Positions 25,134-33,970 of a DNA stretch of 64,000 nt are shown piece after piece. Both the position numbers and the translations under genes were made by a program. Under the pieces are notes generated by a model. That model had not been told where the DNA came from and searched no databases. It worked only from the letters and a program-made list of their open reading frames with translations. The DNA is taken from contig NZ_FNAC01000015.1 in assembly GCF_900101705.1 (NCBI RefSeq), positions 1-64,000 of the forward strand, read 5' to 3'. Every line of letters starts with the position of its first letter. Position 1 is the stretch's first letter. The DNA is from Algoriphagus faecimaris. Lineage in GTDB: Bacteria > Bacteroidota > Bacteroidia > Cytophagales > Cyclobacteriaceae.

Positions 25134-27223
25134 ATCGCTTTGTTTTTATTCTTTGCCTTCTACTTTTTTCCTCAGCTTTTGGACAAAGTCCTCCAAAGGA
25201 AGAAGTTGACTTGGATATCCTCATCGAACGGATATTTCCCGTGCAAGATGAAGAGCTGGATTATGAATCCATCTATGAGCTGCTCCTTCAGCTCTATCTT
25301 AACCCATTGGATTTAAATCAGGCTAATGCTGAAGAATTACAGCAATTTTCGATTCTAAATCCGCGCCAGATTAATTCTTTACTTTCTTACAGAAACCAAT
25401 TTGGCCCTTTACTCTCCCTTTATGAATTGCAAGCTATTCCTGGCTTTGACCAAGCGCTGATCAAATCTATTGCACCATTCCTCACGCTACAATCCACAAA
25501 TCAGCAAAGTAAGCCTTTTTTGAGTCGTCTAGCCTCTGAGGAGCAGAGCTACTTTATCCTTAGGCACAGAAGAATATGGCAAAAGCGGAGAGGCTTCACT
25601 CCGCCTGACACTAGCTCTACAGGCCGTATTTCCTCAAGGTACTTAGGTGATCCAAACGACCTTTATCTTCGATTTAGGTCACAGCACGCCAAAGATTTTA
25701 GCTTGGGATTCACCTTGGATAAGGACGCCGGAGAGCAATTTATCTGGGACAGATCCACCGCGCGATACGGTTTCAATTTTTTTTCCTTTCATTTTACGCG
25801 GTATGAGGTAGGAAAATGGAAAACTATTACAGCAGGAGACTTTCAAGCATCTTTTGGGCAGGGGCTTGTCTTTGGAGCTGGCTACTCCCTGGGGAAAGGA
25901 GCCGAGACTGTTCCCACGGTGAGGAGAAGTAGTGTAGGCTTGATCCCCTACACTGCAGCCTTGGAGTTTGGCTACTTTAGAGGTGTTGCTGCCACTAGGA
26001 AATTCGGAAACTGGTCAAGTACTATCCTCCTCTCCCACGCCCCCCGAGACGGCCGTGGAGCTGAAGCGTTGGATTCTTTAGCTGCAGAACCTGCCAGAAT
26101 TAGCTCCTTCAATCAAAGTGGACTTCATCGGACGCCGAGCGAACTATCGACCAAAAATCAATTCAGAGAACAAAGTATAGGATTAAACCTTACTTATACT
26201 GCTGCAAATGGGCTCTGGAATAGTGGTGTAAACTTTTTGCATAGCCATTTCGGACAAAACTGGCAGCGTGATCCTCGCCCCTACAATCAATATGAATTTG
26301 CCGGAAGAAGCAATCAAATTGGATCTTTTTACGTGAATTGGAATTGGAAAAATTTTAATTTTTTCGGAGAGTCTGCCATTTCAAGATCAGGGGGGAAAGG
26401 AATAGTCGCTGGATTTGTCAGCAGTTTAGATCCCAAAATTGACCTTTCATTTCTTTGGAGAAATTACGATCGAAATTTTCACAGTTTCTATGGCAATGCT
26501 TTTTCAGAAAATACAAGACCAATTAATGAACGAGGTTCCTACTTAGGAATAGAAATCAGACCTAATAAAAAATGGAAGATCAATGGCTACTATGATTTTT
26601 TTCGGTTTCCATGGCTTAAATTCAGAGTATATTCTCCTTCCAATGGATCCGAGTGGCTGGGCAGAGTGAGCTTCCGACCATCGAGAGAGATGACTACATT
26701 TATCCAAATTCGTCAGGAGCAAAAATTAAGAAATTCCCCTGATTCTGGTGAACCGCAATTGACATATAATCCCACTTCGGTCAATAAAATAAATGGATTA
26801 TGGAGTTTTGAATACCAAGTCAACCCTCAATTATATCTTCGGTCGAGAATATTGTGGAGCAGTTTTGAACAAATGAAATCGCGAACTCATGGATTTTTGA
26901 TATTTCAAGACATCAAGTATGGGGCTAAGAATTGGAAAATCACTGGACGCTATGCACTTTTCGATGCTTTGGAATATGACAATCGCCTTTACGCCTTCGA
27001 AAACCATGTACTTTGGACCTTTTCTATTCCTGCACTCTTTGGTCAAGGTCAACGATACTACCTTATAGGAGAAATGGACTTGGGAAGAAAGCTTACCTTG
27101 TATTTCCGGTACGCTAAAACTACCTACACCGATAGAAGCCGTATCAGTTCAGGGCTTCAAACCATTGAGGGAAATACCATTTCAGAAACCACAGTTCTTC
27201 TTCGGTACCTTTTTAATCGGTAA
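25130..27223 (+). CDS. Helix-hairpin-helix domain outer-membrane protein
   Basis: A 697-residue exported protein (signal peptide ending 'SSAFGQ'). Residues about 55-125 form ComEA-like helix-hairpin-helix motifs ('LDLNQANAEELQQFSIL' and 'LYELQAIPGFDQALIKSI'), followed by about 550 residues rich in aromatic and alternating strands that look like a large outer-membrane barrel. This HhH-plus-barrel arrangement is known as an uncharacterised group in Bacteroidota. The HhH part binds DNA in ComEA, but in this group that role is only an inference. The start overlaps the upstream PorV-like gene stop by 4 bp. Confidence 0.8.
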   Translation: MNRFVFILCLLLFSSAFGQSPPKEEVDLDILIERIFPVQDEELDYESIYELLLQLYLNPLDLNQANAEELQQFSILNPRQINSLLSYRNQFGPLLSLYELQAIPGFDQALIKSIAPFLTLQSTNQQSKPFLSRLASEEQSYFILRHRRIWQKRRGFTPPDTSSTGRISSRYLGDPNDLYLRFRSQHAKDFSLGFTLDKDAGEQFIWDRSTARYGFNFFSFHFTRYEVGKWKTITAGDFQASFGQGLVFGAGYSLGKGAETVPTVRRSSVGLIPYTAALEFGYFRGVAATRKFGNWSSTILLSHAPRDGRGAEALDSLAAEPARISSFNQSGLHRTPSELSTKNQFREQSIGLNLTYTAANGLWNSGVNFLHSHFGQNWQRDPRPYNQYEFAGRSNQIGSFYVNWNWKNFNFFGESAISRSGGKGIVAGFVSSLDPKIDLSFLWRNYDRNFHSFYGNAFSENTRPINERGSYLGIEIRPNKKWKINGYYDFFRFPWLKFRVYSPSNGSEWLGRVSFRPSREMTTFIQIRQEQKLRNSPDSGEPQLTYNPTSVNKINGLWSFEYQVNPQLYLRSRILWSSFEQMKSRTHGFLIFQDIKYGAKNWKITGRYALFDALEYDNRLYAFENHVLWTFSIPALFGQGQRYYLIGEMDLGRKLTLYFRYAKTTYTDRSRISSGLQTIEGNTISETTVLLRYLFNR

Positions 27224-27285
27224 ATTTCCATCAATGGTATCTGTAATAGACCTTTATTTGATAATTTGTCACCAAAGTTGTTCCT

Positions 27286-29706
27286 ATGAAAAAAACACCA
27301 ACCACTCTCCTTTTTCTCTTTTTGTCTTTTCTGACGGTATATGCGCAGAAAGTGGACTTAAGTTCGCTAGATCAAAAAGAGGGCTTTGTAAATTTCTACC
27401 TAGATCATGATAAAGGCAAAATTTACTTAGAAATCGAACAGTTAGAGAATGAATTTCTCTATGTCAACTCCCTTACTGCTGGAGTAGGATCTAATGACTT
27501 GGGCTTAGACCGAGGACAATTAGGTAATACCCGAATAGTAGAATTCAGAAGATCTGGAAATAAGGTCTTTTTGGTTCATAAAAATTATGATTTTAGAGCT
27601 TATTCAGAAAATGATTATGAGGTGAAATCCGTAAAAGATGCCTTTGCGGAATCGATCCTTTGGGGTTTTGAAATCGTACAAAAAGAGGGAGAAAAGCTTA
27701 TCGTAGACGCGACAAATTTTTATATGCAGGATGCCCATGGAGTAGCTGAACGTCTCAATCAACGAAGACAAGGAAGCTACCGAACGGATGCTTCTCGATC
27801 TGGACTATATTATCCCACTACCAAAAATTTTCCCAAAAACACGGAAGTAGAAGCCACCATCACTTTGACAGGAAATGCAAATGGCGGATTAATTCGCTCA
27901 GTCACTCCCAGTCCTGATGCAGTGACCGTACGCATGAGACATTCCTTCATCGAACTCCCAGATGACAACTACAAACCGAGAGCTTTTGACCCAAGAGCAG
28001 GATACTTTTCCATCAGCTATATGGATTTTACTACTGCTATCTCTGACCCCATAGTCAAGAGATTCATATCAAGACATCGACTGATCAAGAAAAATCCCAC
28101 TGCGGCTGTTTCCGAAGTAGAGGAACCTATCATTTATTACTTGGATAGAGGCACACCCGAGCCAGTTGCTACTGCACTCATTGAAGGAGGAAACTGGTGG
28201 AATCAAGCCTTTGAAGCAGCAGGCTTCAAAGATGCCTTTAGGGTAGAAATTGCACCCGAAGGAGTAGACCTAATGGACGTGAGATACAATGTAATTCAAT
28301 GGGTCCATCGATCTACCAGGGGATGGTCTTATGGAAGTAGTGTCAGAGATCCGCGTACAGGTGAAATACTCAAAGGACATGTCTCCTTGGGTTCTCTAAG
28401 AGTTCGTCAAGATTATTTAATCGCACAAGGCCTCCTTCAGCCTTTCGAGACTGGAACGGAAGCAGACCCTAAACTTCTGGAATTGGCGCTGGCGAGATTA
28501 AGGCAACTTTCAGCCCATGAAATCGGACATACTATCGGTCTTTCTCATAGCTATGCAACTTCCGCCAACGGCCGATCCTCTGTGATGGATTACCCCTACC
28601 CAATGATCACTCAAAGTTCAAATGGTGATTTAGACTTAAACAATGCCTACGATGACAAAATAGGGGATTGGGATAAATGGGCCATCAAATACGGATATGG
28701 ATACCCAGAAAGTGGAGAAACGGAAGAGGAGTTCCTTCAAACTACCCTAGAAAGAACATTTGAAGCAGGACACGAATTCATAACAGACTCAGACTCTAGA
28801 GATCCTAGTGGTGTCCATCCAAGGTCACATCTTTGGGACAACGGTGCCTCAGCACCCGATGAACTTATGAGAATGCTAGAATTGAGATCATCTAAACTAC
28901 AAAGCTTCGGCCTGAATGCTATTCCAAACGGTACTCCAGAGGCTCTTCTAGAGGAAGTTTTGGTCCCTCTATACCTTATGCATCGCTTCCAAGTAGAAGC
29001 CACAAGCAAAATCCTTGGGGGCGTAGATTACACATATAAGATCAAAGGAGACAATCAACCTAGACACAACTGGGTAAATGCAGCTGATCAAAGCAAGGCT
29101 TTGGATGCTTTGATGTATGCCATTTCACCCGACCAACTTGAGGTGCCTCAGTCCATTCTAGATTTGATTCCTCCAAGACCCTTTGGATATAATAGAAATA
29201 GAGAAACGTTTGTTTCGAGAATGGGTCCTGTTTTTGATCCCATTGCTCCTGCAGAAAGCGTTATCGATCTGGCAATGAGCTTAATGCTTGAGACAGGAAG
29301 GGTCAATAGAATCTATCTACAGCAATTACAAAATACTGAATTAATGGGCTTGGAGAATTATTTCAAAAAAATAAGCAGCCAAGTATTCGCTGGTACAATG
29401 GGCAATGGACTCAAAGGTGAAATTAAATTGATGACAGAGTCAAAATATGTAGATGCTTTAATCGGCCTTTCTAAAGACTCCGGAGCCTCTCAGACAGTAA
29501 GAGCCCTGGCGAGATTTCATCTCAAAGAGTTAAAAAACCAAAAAGCACCCACATCACAACCTCTCGCGGCTCATAGAGCCTATCTGAATGAGAAAATAGA
29601 GGCTTATTTGTCTTTACCTGAGGAACTCACACTCCAATCTCCTCTGAAAATTCCTGATGGAGCTCCAATAGGTACAGAAATCATGAGTTGTGATTTAGAA
29701 TTTTAA
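27286..29706 (+). CDS. Zinc-dependent metalloprotease, metzincin-like (DUF5117/DUF4953 type)
   Basis: An 806-residue exported protein (signal peptide ending 'TVYAQK', about 21). The catalytic motif 'SAHEIGHTIGLSH' (about 407-419) is the extended metzincin zinc site HExxHxxGxxH, with the Met-turn 'SVMDYP' about 13 residues later. The N-terminal part ('NFYLDHDKGKIYLEI') and the segment 'VRYNVIQWVHRSTRGWSYGSSV' match the Bacteroidota zinc-dependent metalloprotease family containing DUF5117 and DUF5118 regions. It probably degrades proteins or peptides in the periplasm or outside the cell. A strong terminator follows. Confidence 0.88.
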   Translation: MKKTPTTLLFLFLSFLTVYAQKVDLSSLDQKEGFVNFYLDHDKGKIYLEIEQLENEFLYVNSLTAGVGSNDLGLDRGQLGNTRIVEFRRSGNKVFLVHKNYDFRAYSENDYEVKSVKDAFAESILWGFEIVQKEGEKLIVDATNFYMQDAHGVAERLNQRRQGSYRTDASRSGLYYPTTKNFPKNTEVEATITLTGNANGGLIRSVTPSPDAVTVRMRHSFIELPDDNYKPRAFDPRAGYFSISYMDFTTAISDPIVKRFISRHRLIKKNPTAAVSEVEEPIIYYLDRGTPEPVATALIEGGNWWNQAFEAAGFKDAFRVEIAPEGVDLMDVRYNVIQWVHRSTRGWSYGSSVRDPRTGEILKGHVSLGSLRVRQDYLIAQGLLQPFETGTEADPKLLELALARLRQLSAHEIGHTIGLSHSYATSANGRSSVMDYPYPMITQSSNGDLDLNNAYDDKIGDWDKWAIKYGYGYPESGETEEEFLQTTLERTFEAGHEFITDSDSRDPSGVHPRSHLWDNGASAPDELMRMLELRSSKLQSFGLNAIPNGTPEALLEEVLVPLYLMHRFQVEATSKILGGVDYTYKIKGDNQPRHNWVNAADQSKALDALMYAISPDQLEVPQSILDLIPPRPFGYNRNRETFVSRMGPVFDPIAPAESVIDLAMSLMLETGRVNRIYLQQLQNTELMGLENYFKKISSQVFAGTMGNGLKGEIKLMTESKYVDALIGLSKDSGASQTVRALARFHLKELKNQKAPTSQPLAAHRAYLNEKIEAYLSLPEELTLQSPLKIPDGAPIGTEIMSCDLEF

Positions 29707-29710
29707 TACC

Positions 29711-29737
29711 AAGCCGGGAAATTTCCCGGCTTTTTTT
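29711..29737 (+). terminator. Rho-independent terminator of metalloprotease gene
   Basis: A perfect 22-bp palindrome (29711-29732) with a GC-rich stem and a T7 run directly after it, 5 bp past the stop codon at 29706. Confidence 0.92.
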
Positions 29738-29869
29738 CTCCTTAGTTTTTTGATCCTTAAAATTTTGGATCAAACTGAAATCATTTGGGTAAATTTGGAA
29801 CCGAGTCAGCGATTTGATGTTCTAAAATCATACAGTCAGTTACATTTAATTTCAAAATCATTATCTACT

Positions 29870-31906
29870 ATGAGCAACCCGCTTTTAGCCCCTTTTTCTA
29901 CCCCTTTTCAAACACCTCCTTTTTCACAAATAAAGACGGCAGATTTTCTTCCTGCCATCAAAGAGTTGATCTCTGAGGCAAAAGCTGAGATCGAACAAAT
30001 CAAAGCAGAGGCACTTCCAAGTTTCCAAAATACAGTCGAGGCACTCGACAGGTCTGGAAAACAGCTTTCCGTGGTATCAGGAATCTTTTTCAATTTGAAT
30101 TCCGCGGAGACTAATGATGAAATTCAAAAACTAGCTCGGGAAATTTCTCCTCTTTTAACTTCCTATTCCAACGACATCCTACTTGATCAGTCATTATTCA
30201 AAAATGTAGCACAGGTTTTTGATCAGCGCGAACAACTAAACCTTTCAGAGGAGCAGCTGACCCTACTGGAAAAAACTTATAAATCTTTTGTCCGAAATGG
30301 AGCCAACTTGGATGAAGAAAAGGCCGGACAGCTACGTGAAATCGATCAAGAACTGGCTCAACTTTCTCTAAAATTTGGAGAAAACGTATTGGCTGAAACC
30401 AATCGGTTTGTGCATTTTGTAAAGAATGAGTCAGAGGTCGATGGACTTCCTGAAGGAATAAAAGAAGCCGCTGCACAAACTGCTGAAGAAAAAGGCAAAC
30501 CTGGTCAATGGGCCTTCACACTAGACTATCCTTCCTACATCCCTGCGATGATGTACTTGAAAAATCGTTCCCTTCGACAATTGCTTTTCAAAGCCTATAA
30601 CACCAAAGCCTGCAAAGGAGATGAGCTTGACAATCAAGAGGTGATCAAAGCTATTTTAAAATTACGAAACCAACGGGCAAACCTGTTGGGCTACAAAAGC
30701 CATTCGGATTTTGTTTTGGAAGAGCGAATGGCCAAAAGTGGACCGTCGGTTTTAGATTTTTTAGAAAATCTTCTTGAAAAAGCCAAACCCAAAGCCAAGA
30801 ATGAAGTCCGTGAGCTTGAGGCATTCGCCAAGAAACTAGACGCAATTGACCGTCTTGAAAAATGGGATTTTGCTTATTATTCAGAGCTTTTGAAAAAGGA
30901 AACTTACGAGTTAGACGACGAACTACTACGTCCCTACTTCCAATTGGAAAAAGTGGTCAATGGGGTCTTTCAGACTGCAGAGAAACTTTATGGTCTCTCC
31001 TTCGTCGCAAATCCAGAGATCCCCGTCTATCACGCTGATGTAACAGCCTATGAGGTCAAGGATGAAGCCGGAAAGCACATTGCTGTATTTTATGCAGACT
31101 TCTTCCCAAGGTCGGGTAAACGAAATGGAGCTTGGATGACGAGCTATCGATCACAATACAAATTGGGAAATGAAGACTTCCGACCCCATGTTTCTATCGT
31201 CTGTAACTTTACCAAACCTACCAAAAGCAAGCCCAGTCTACTCACCTTTAACGAGGTGACTACCCTATTCCACGAGTTTGGACATGCCCTTCACGGCATG
31301 CTGGCAGATGGCCGGTATTCTTCCCTTTCTGGCACTAGCGTATATTGGGACTTTGTAGAGCTTCCCTCCCAGATATTTGAAAACTGGTGCTACGAAAAGG
31401 AGTGTTTGGATCTTTTTGCACAGCACTATCAGACGGGTGAAAAAATCCCCGAAGAACTGATCGAGAAAATCAAAAAATCCGCAAATTTTCAGCAAGGTTA
31501 TCAAACGGTAAGACAGATCAGCTTTGGACTTTTGGATATGGCTTATCACAGTCAGAATCCTGATAACATTGAAACCATCGCTAGCTTTGAGAAATCGGTT
31601 ATGGAAAAGACCGAATTGCTTCCAAGAGTAGAAGGAACTATGATGAGTACTTCATTTTCTCATATTTTCCAGGGAGGATATGCCGCTGGATATTATAGCT
31701 ACAAATGGGCGGAAGTCTTGGATGCAGATGCTTTTGAGCTTTTCCAAGAAAAAGGAGTTTTTGACAGGGCAACTGCTCAGTCTTTTGCCAAAAACATCCT
31801 TTCCTCAGGAGGATCGGTCCATCCAAGCATACTTTATCGGAGATTTAGAGGTAGAGACCCCAAACCAGAGGCATTATTGAGAAGAGCTGGTTTGCTTGCT
31901 AAATAG
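29870..31906 (+). CDS. M3 family metallopeptidase (oligopeptidase/peptidyl-dipeptidase)
   Basis: A 678-residue cytoplasmic-type zinc peptidase of family M3. ATG 29870 is chosen: the 40 residues encoded upstream from 29750 look like non-coding translation, and the true N-terminus 'NPLLAPFSTPFQTPPF' resembles Dcp and OpdA. The zinc motif 'TLFHEFGHALHGML' (HEFGH, about 463-467) and the downstream Glu in 'WDFVELPSQIFENW' are present, and 'QGGYAAGYYSYKWAEVLDADAFE' residues near 600 are diagnostic of M3A enzymes. It trims short peptides to recycle amino acids. No signal peptide is seen. Confidence 0.95.
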   Translation: MSNPLLAPFSTPFQTPPFSQIKTADFLPAIKELISEAKAEIEQIKAEALPSFQNTVEALDRSGKQLSVVSGIFFNLNSAETNDEIQKLAREISPLLTSYSNDILLDQSLFKNVAQVFDQREQLNLSEEQLTLLEKTYKSFVRNGANLDEEKAGQLREIDQELAQLSLKFGENVLAETNRFVHFVKNESEVDGLPEGIKEAAAQTAEEKGKPGQWAFTLDYPSYIPAMMYLKNRSLRQLLFKAYNTKACKGDELDNQEVIKAILKLRNQRANLLGYKSHSDFVLEERMAKSGPSVLDFLENLLEKAKPKAKNEVRELEAFAKKLDAIDRLEKWDFAYYSELLKKETYELDDELLRPYFQLEKVVNGVFQTAEKLYGLSFVANPEIPVYHADVTAYEVKDEAGKHIAVFYADFFPRSGKRNGAWMTSYRSQYKLGNEDFRPHVSIVCNFTKPTKSKPSLLTFNEVTTLFHEFGHALHGMLADGRYSSLSGTSVYWDFVELPSQIFENWCYEKECLDLFAQHYQTGEKIPEELIEKIKKSANFQQGYQTVRQISFGLLDMAYHSQNPDNIETIASFEKSVMEKTELLPRVEGTMMSTSFSHIFQGGYAAGYYSYKWAEVLDADAFELFQEKGVFDRATAQSFAKNILSSGGSVHPSILYRRFRGRDPKPEALLRRAGLLAK

Positions 31907-31947
31907 GCTTAAAAATTGCTACTCCCATGTAGTAACCCTACTAAGCC

Positions 31948-33042
31948 ATGACGAAAGAAAGATATATTTTACCTGCTTACCTAAAAGCCTTATCAGTGAT
32001 GGTTTTTATCATCGTTCTGATTTTTGCTTTGATCGTTGGAAAAGGGCTATTGATCCCTCTCTTCTTGGGAGGTTTCTTTGCTATTTTATTCACCCCGTTA
32101 ACCAATTGGCTGGAAAGGAGAAAGTTTCCCCGAATTCTCGCGGCGATTTTTTCACTTTTGGCGATGGTTTTATTGGTGGGAGGATTACTTTCCTTTATCA
32201 TTTCCAATGTTGCCGAATTCACAAGCGACTTTGATAACGTATCAGGAAAGATTTCCAATTATGCTAAACAACTCGATGAATGGAGTCAATCAAGCTTCCA
32301 ATACGATCCAGAAACTAGAAAAAAGGCGAATACTGAGTACATCAAAAATCTATTGACAGAAAACAGTGGCAGTATTTCGACTTTTGCCATGAATGCAGTA
32401 GGCTCCTTATCTGGCTTAGTACTAATCCCTGTATTCATGTTCTTCTTCCTTTTGTATCGCTATCATCTGACAGACATGATGGTTATGATTTATCGGGATT
32501 TTGAGCCCGAATTAGTCAAAAAAAGAATTGCCAACTTGAGAAGAGTAATTCAAAACTACATAGTCGGCGTAGGTAAAGTAATGGTGATTTTGGCAGTATT
32601 AAACATTATTGTATACACAGTTCTGGGAATTAAGCATGCGATCTTCTTTGGAGTTATCGGTGCTCTTCTGAATATCATTCCTTATGTCGGACCTTTCTTC
32701 GGTGTGCTTTTGCCTGTTACCTACTCCTTCCTGACCAAGGACAGCTTATTTTATCCTATAGCAATTTTAGGAGCTTATCAATTAATCCAAATGCTAGAGG
32801 GGAATGTTTTGACTCCAAAAATTGTAGGTGGAAATGTGAATTTGAATGCTTTCCTGACCTTTTTAGGTTTATTGGTAGGTGGAACCATATGGGGTGTGGC
32901 AGGTATGATACTCGTGATTCCGGCAATGGCAATATTGAGAGAAATTTTCGAGTTAAGTGAAACCACTAAACCTTATGCCTTACTTTTGGGCGAAGAAAAA
33001 AAAGAATCAGAAAATGATGAGGATAAACCTGAAAAAGAGTAG
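31948..33042 (+). CDS. AI-2E (PerM) family membrane transporter
   Basis: A 364-residue polytopic membrane protein of the AI-2E/PerM family (PF01594). Two or three N-terminal hydrophobic segments (about 12-80), a soluble helical stretch (about 85-145) and five C-terminal segments with the family hallmarks 'GVIGALLNIIPYVGPFFGVLLP' (about 230) and 'LEGNVLTPKIVGG' (about 275) are visible. The C-tail is acidic. Members export diverse small molecules; the substrate here is unknown, and quorum-signal export should not be assumed. The TPR lipoprotein gene starts inside its 3' end. A second family member lies at 46589-47683. Confidence 0.92.
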   Translation: MTKERYILPAYLKALSVMVFIIVLIFALIVGKGLLIPLFLGGFFAILFTPLTNWLERRKFPRILAAIFSLLAMVLLVGGLLSFIISNVAEFTSDFDNVSGKISNYAKQLDEWSQSSFQYDPETRKKANTEYIKNLLTENSGSISTFAMNAVGSLSGLVLIPVFMFFFLLYRYHLTDMMVMIYRDFEPELVKKRIANLRRVIQNYIVGVGKVMVILAVLNIIVYTVLGIKHAIFFGVIGALLNIIPYVGPFFGVLLPVTYSFLTKDSLFYPIAILGAYQLIQMLEGNVLTPKIVGGNVNLNAFLTFLGLLVGGTIWGVAGMILVIPAMAILREIFELSETTKPYALLLGEEKKESENDEDKPEKE

Positions 33043-33970
33043 CCACTTACTGAGTAATGTCCTTTTATTTTCCTTAATCCTCTTCATCTCCTGCGATAGC
33101 ATTGAGGATAAGAAGGGACGTTTTTTACTCAAAGGAAATGAAAAATTAGATGAAAACGATCCTAAAACAGCCATTGGCTTTTATCAAGAAGCACTAGAAC
33201 TTGACTCAACTTATGCCGACGCTTGGTACAATAAAGCTATTAGTCATATACAGCTAAACCAACTTCAGGAAGCAATAGAAGATTTCGGCCAAGCTATTCG
33301 CCATCAGCCCAATTACTGGGAAGCCCACTTCCAAAGAGGTTTAGCCTATTTGGACAATGGAGAATTCTACAAGGCAAGGGAAGATGCCGTATTCCTTACA
33401 CAAAATGAACCTGAATTCTGGAAAGGATACTTTTTAGCAGGCTTGGCCTTCGAAAAACTAAAAGACTATCCACAGTCCTTGTCTTCCTTTTCGAAAGCAG
33501 TGGAGCTAGATCCCGAAAACTCAGATCTTCTAGTCAATCAAGCTACCATCTATTATTACCTTAAGGATTTGGAAACGGCTTCAAAAATCCTTGTCACAGC
33601 AGAAGAAGTCAACCCTTTTGAAGCCAATCTCTACAACCTACGATCTATGATAGAATTTGATCAGGGAGACTATAAAAAAGCTCTAGAAAGCGTAGAAAAA
33701 GCGATAACGCTGAATAACAGGCAGCCCTATTTCTACAACAATAAGGGACTTTATTTACTTTATCTTGATGATTTGGAAGGTGGATTAGAGTTGATCAATC
33801 AGTCTTTAAGAATGGACGATTCCAATCTCTATGCGTTGAGAAATAAGGGCATTTACTATGTCATGACAGGAGACAAATTATCAGCCTTGTCTTTTCTGAA
33901 GGATTTAAATGAAAACTATCCAGATTTGGAACTTGTCACTGAATACTATCAGAAGGCTCAAGCGCTCTGA
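33014..33970 (+). CDS. TPR-repeat lipoprotein
   Basis: A protein of about 318 residues starting at ATG 33014 (or the adjacent ATG 33017), overlapping the AI-2E gene by about 29 bp. The start gives a lipoprotein signal with lipobox 'LFISC' (Cys near 26), which a longer in-frame start would obscure. About seven tetratricopeptide repeats follow ('AIGFYQEALELDSTYADAWYNKA', split over about 45-67, and onward), a scaffold for protein contacts in the periplasm. It is probably cotranscribed with the AI-2E gene. Its 3' end overlaps the convergent hybrid kinase gene by 13 bp. Client proteins are unknown. Confidence 0.88.
   Translation: MMRINLKKSSHLLSNVLLFSLILFISCDSIEDKKGRFLLKGNEKLDENDPKTAIGFYQEALELDSTYADAWYNKAISHIQLNQLQEAIEDFGQAIRHQPNYWEAHFQRGLAYLDNGEFYKAREDAVFLTQNEPEFWKGYFLAGLAFEKLKDYPQSLSSFSKAVELDPENSDLLVNQATIYYYLKDLETASKILVTAEEVNPFEANLYNLRSMIEFDQGDYKKALESVEKAITLNNRQPYFYNNKGLYLLYLDDLEGGLELINQSLRMDDSNLYALRNKGIYYVMTGDKLSALSFLKDLNENYPDLELVTEYYQKAQAL

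Noticed and set aside
29750..29869. N-terminal extension of the M3 peptidase
   Set aside because: Family-like sequence starts at ATG 29870; the upstream 40 codons have no similarity to a signal peptide or known domain.
31948..33042. Quorum-sensing AI-2 exporter
   Set aside because: The family label is historical; most members move other substrates and no luxS or lsr genes are in the window.
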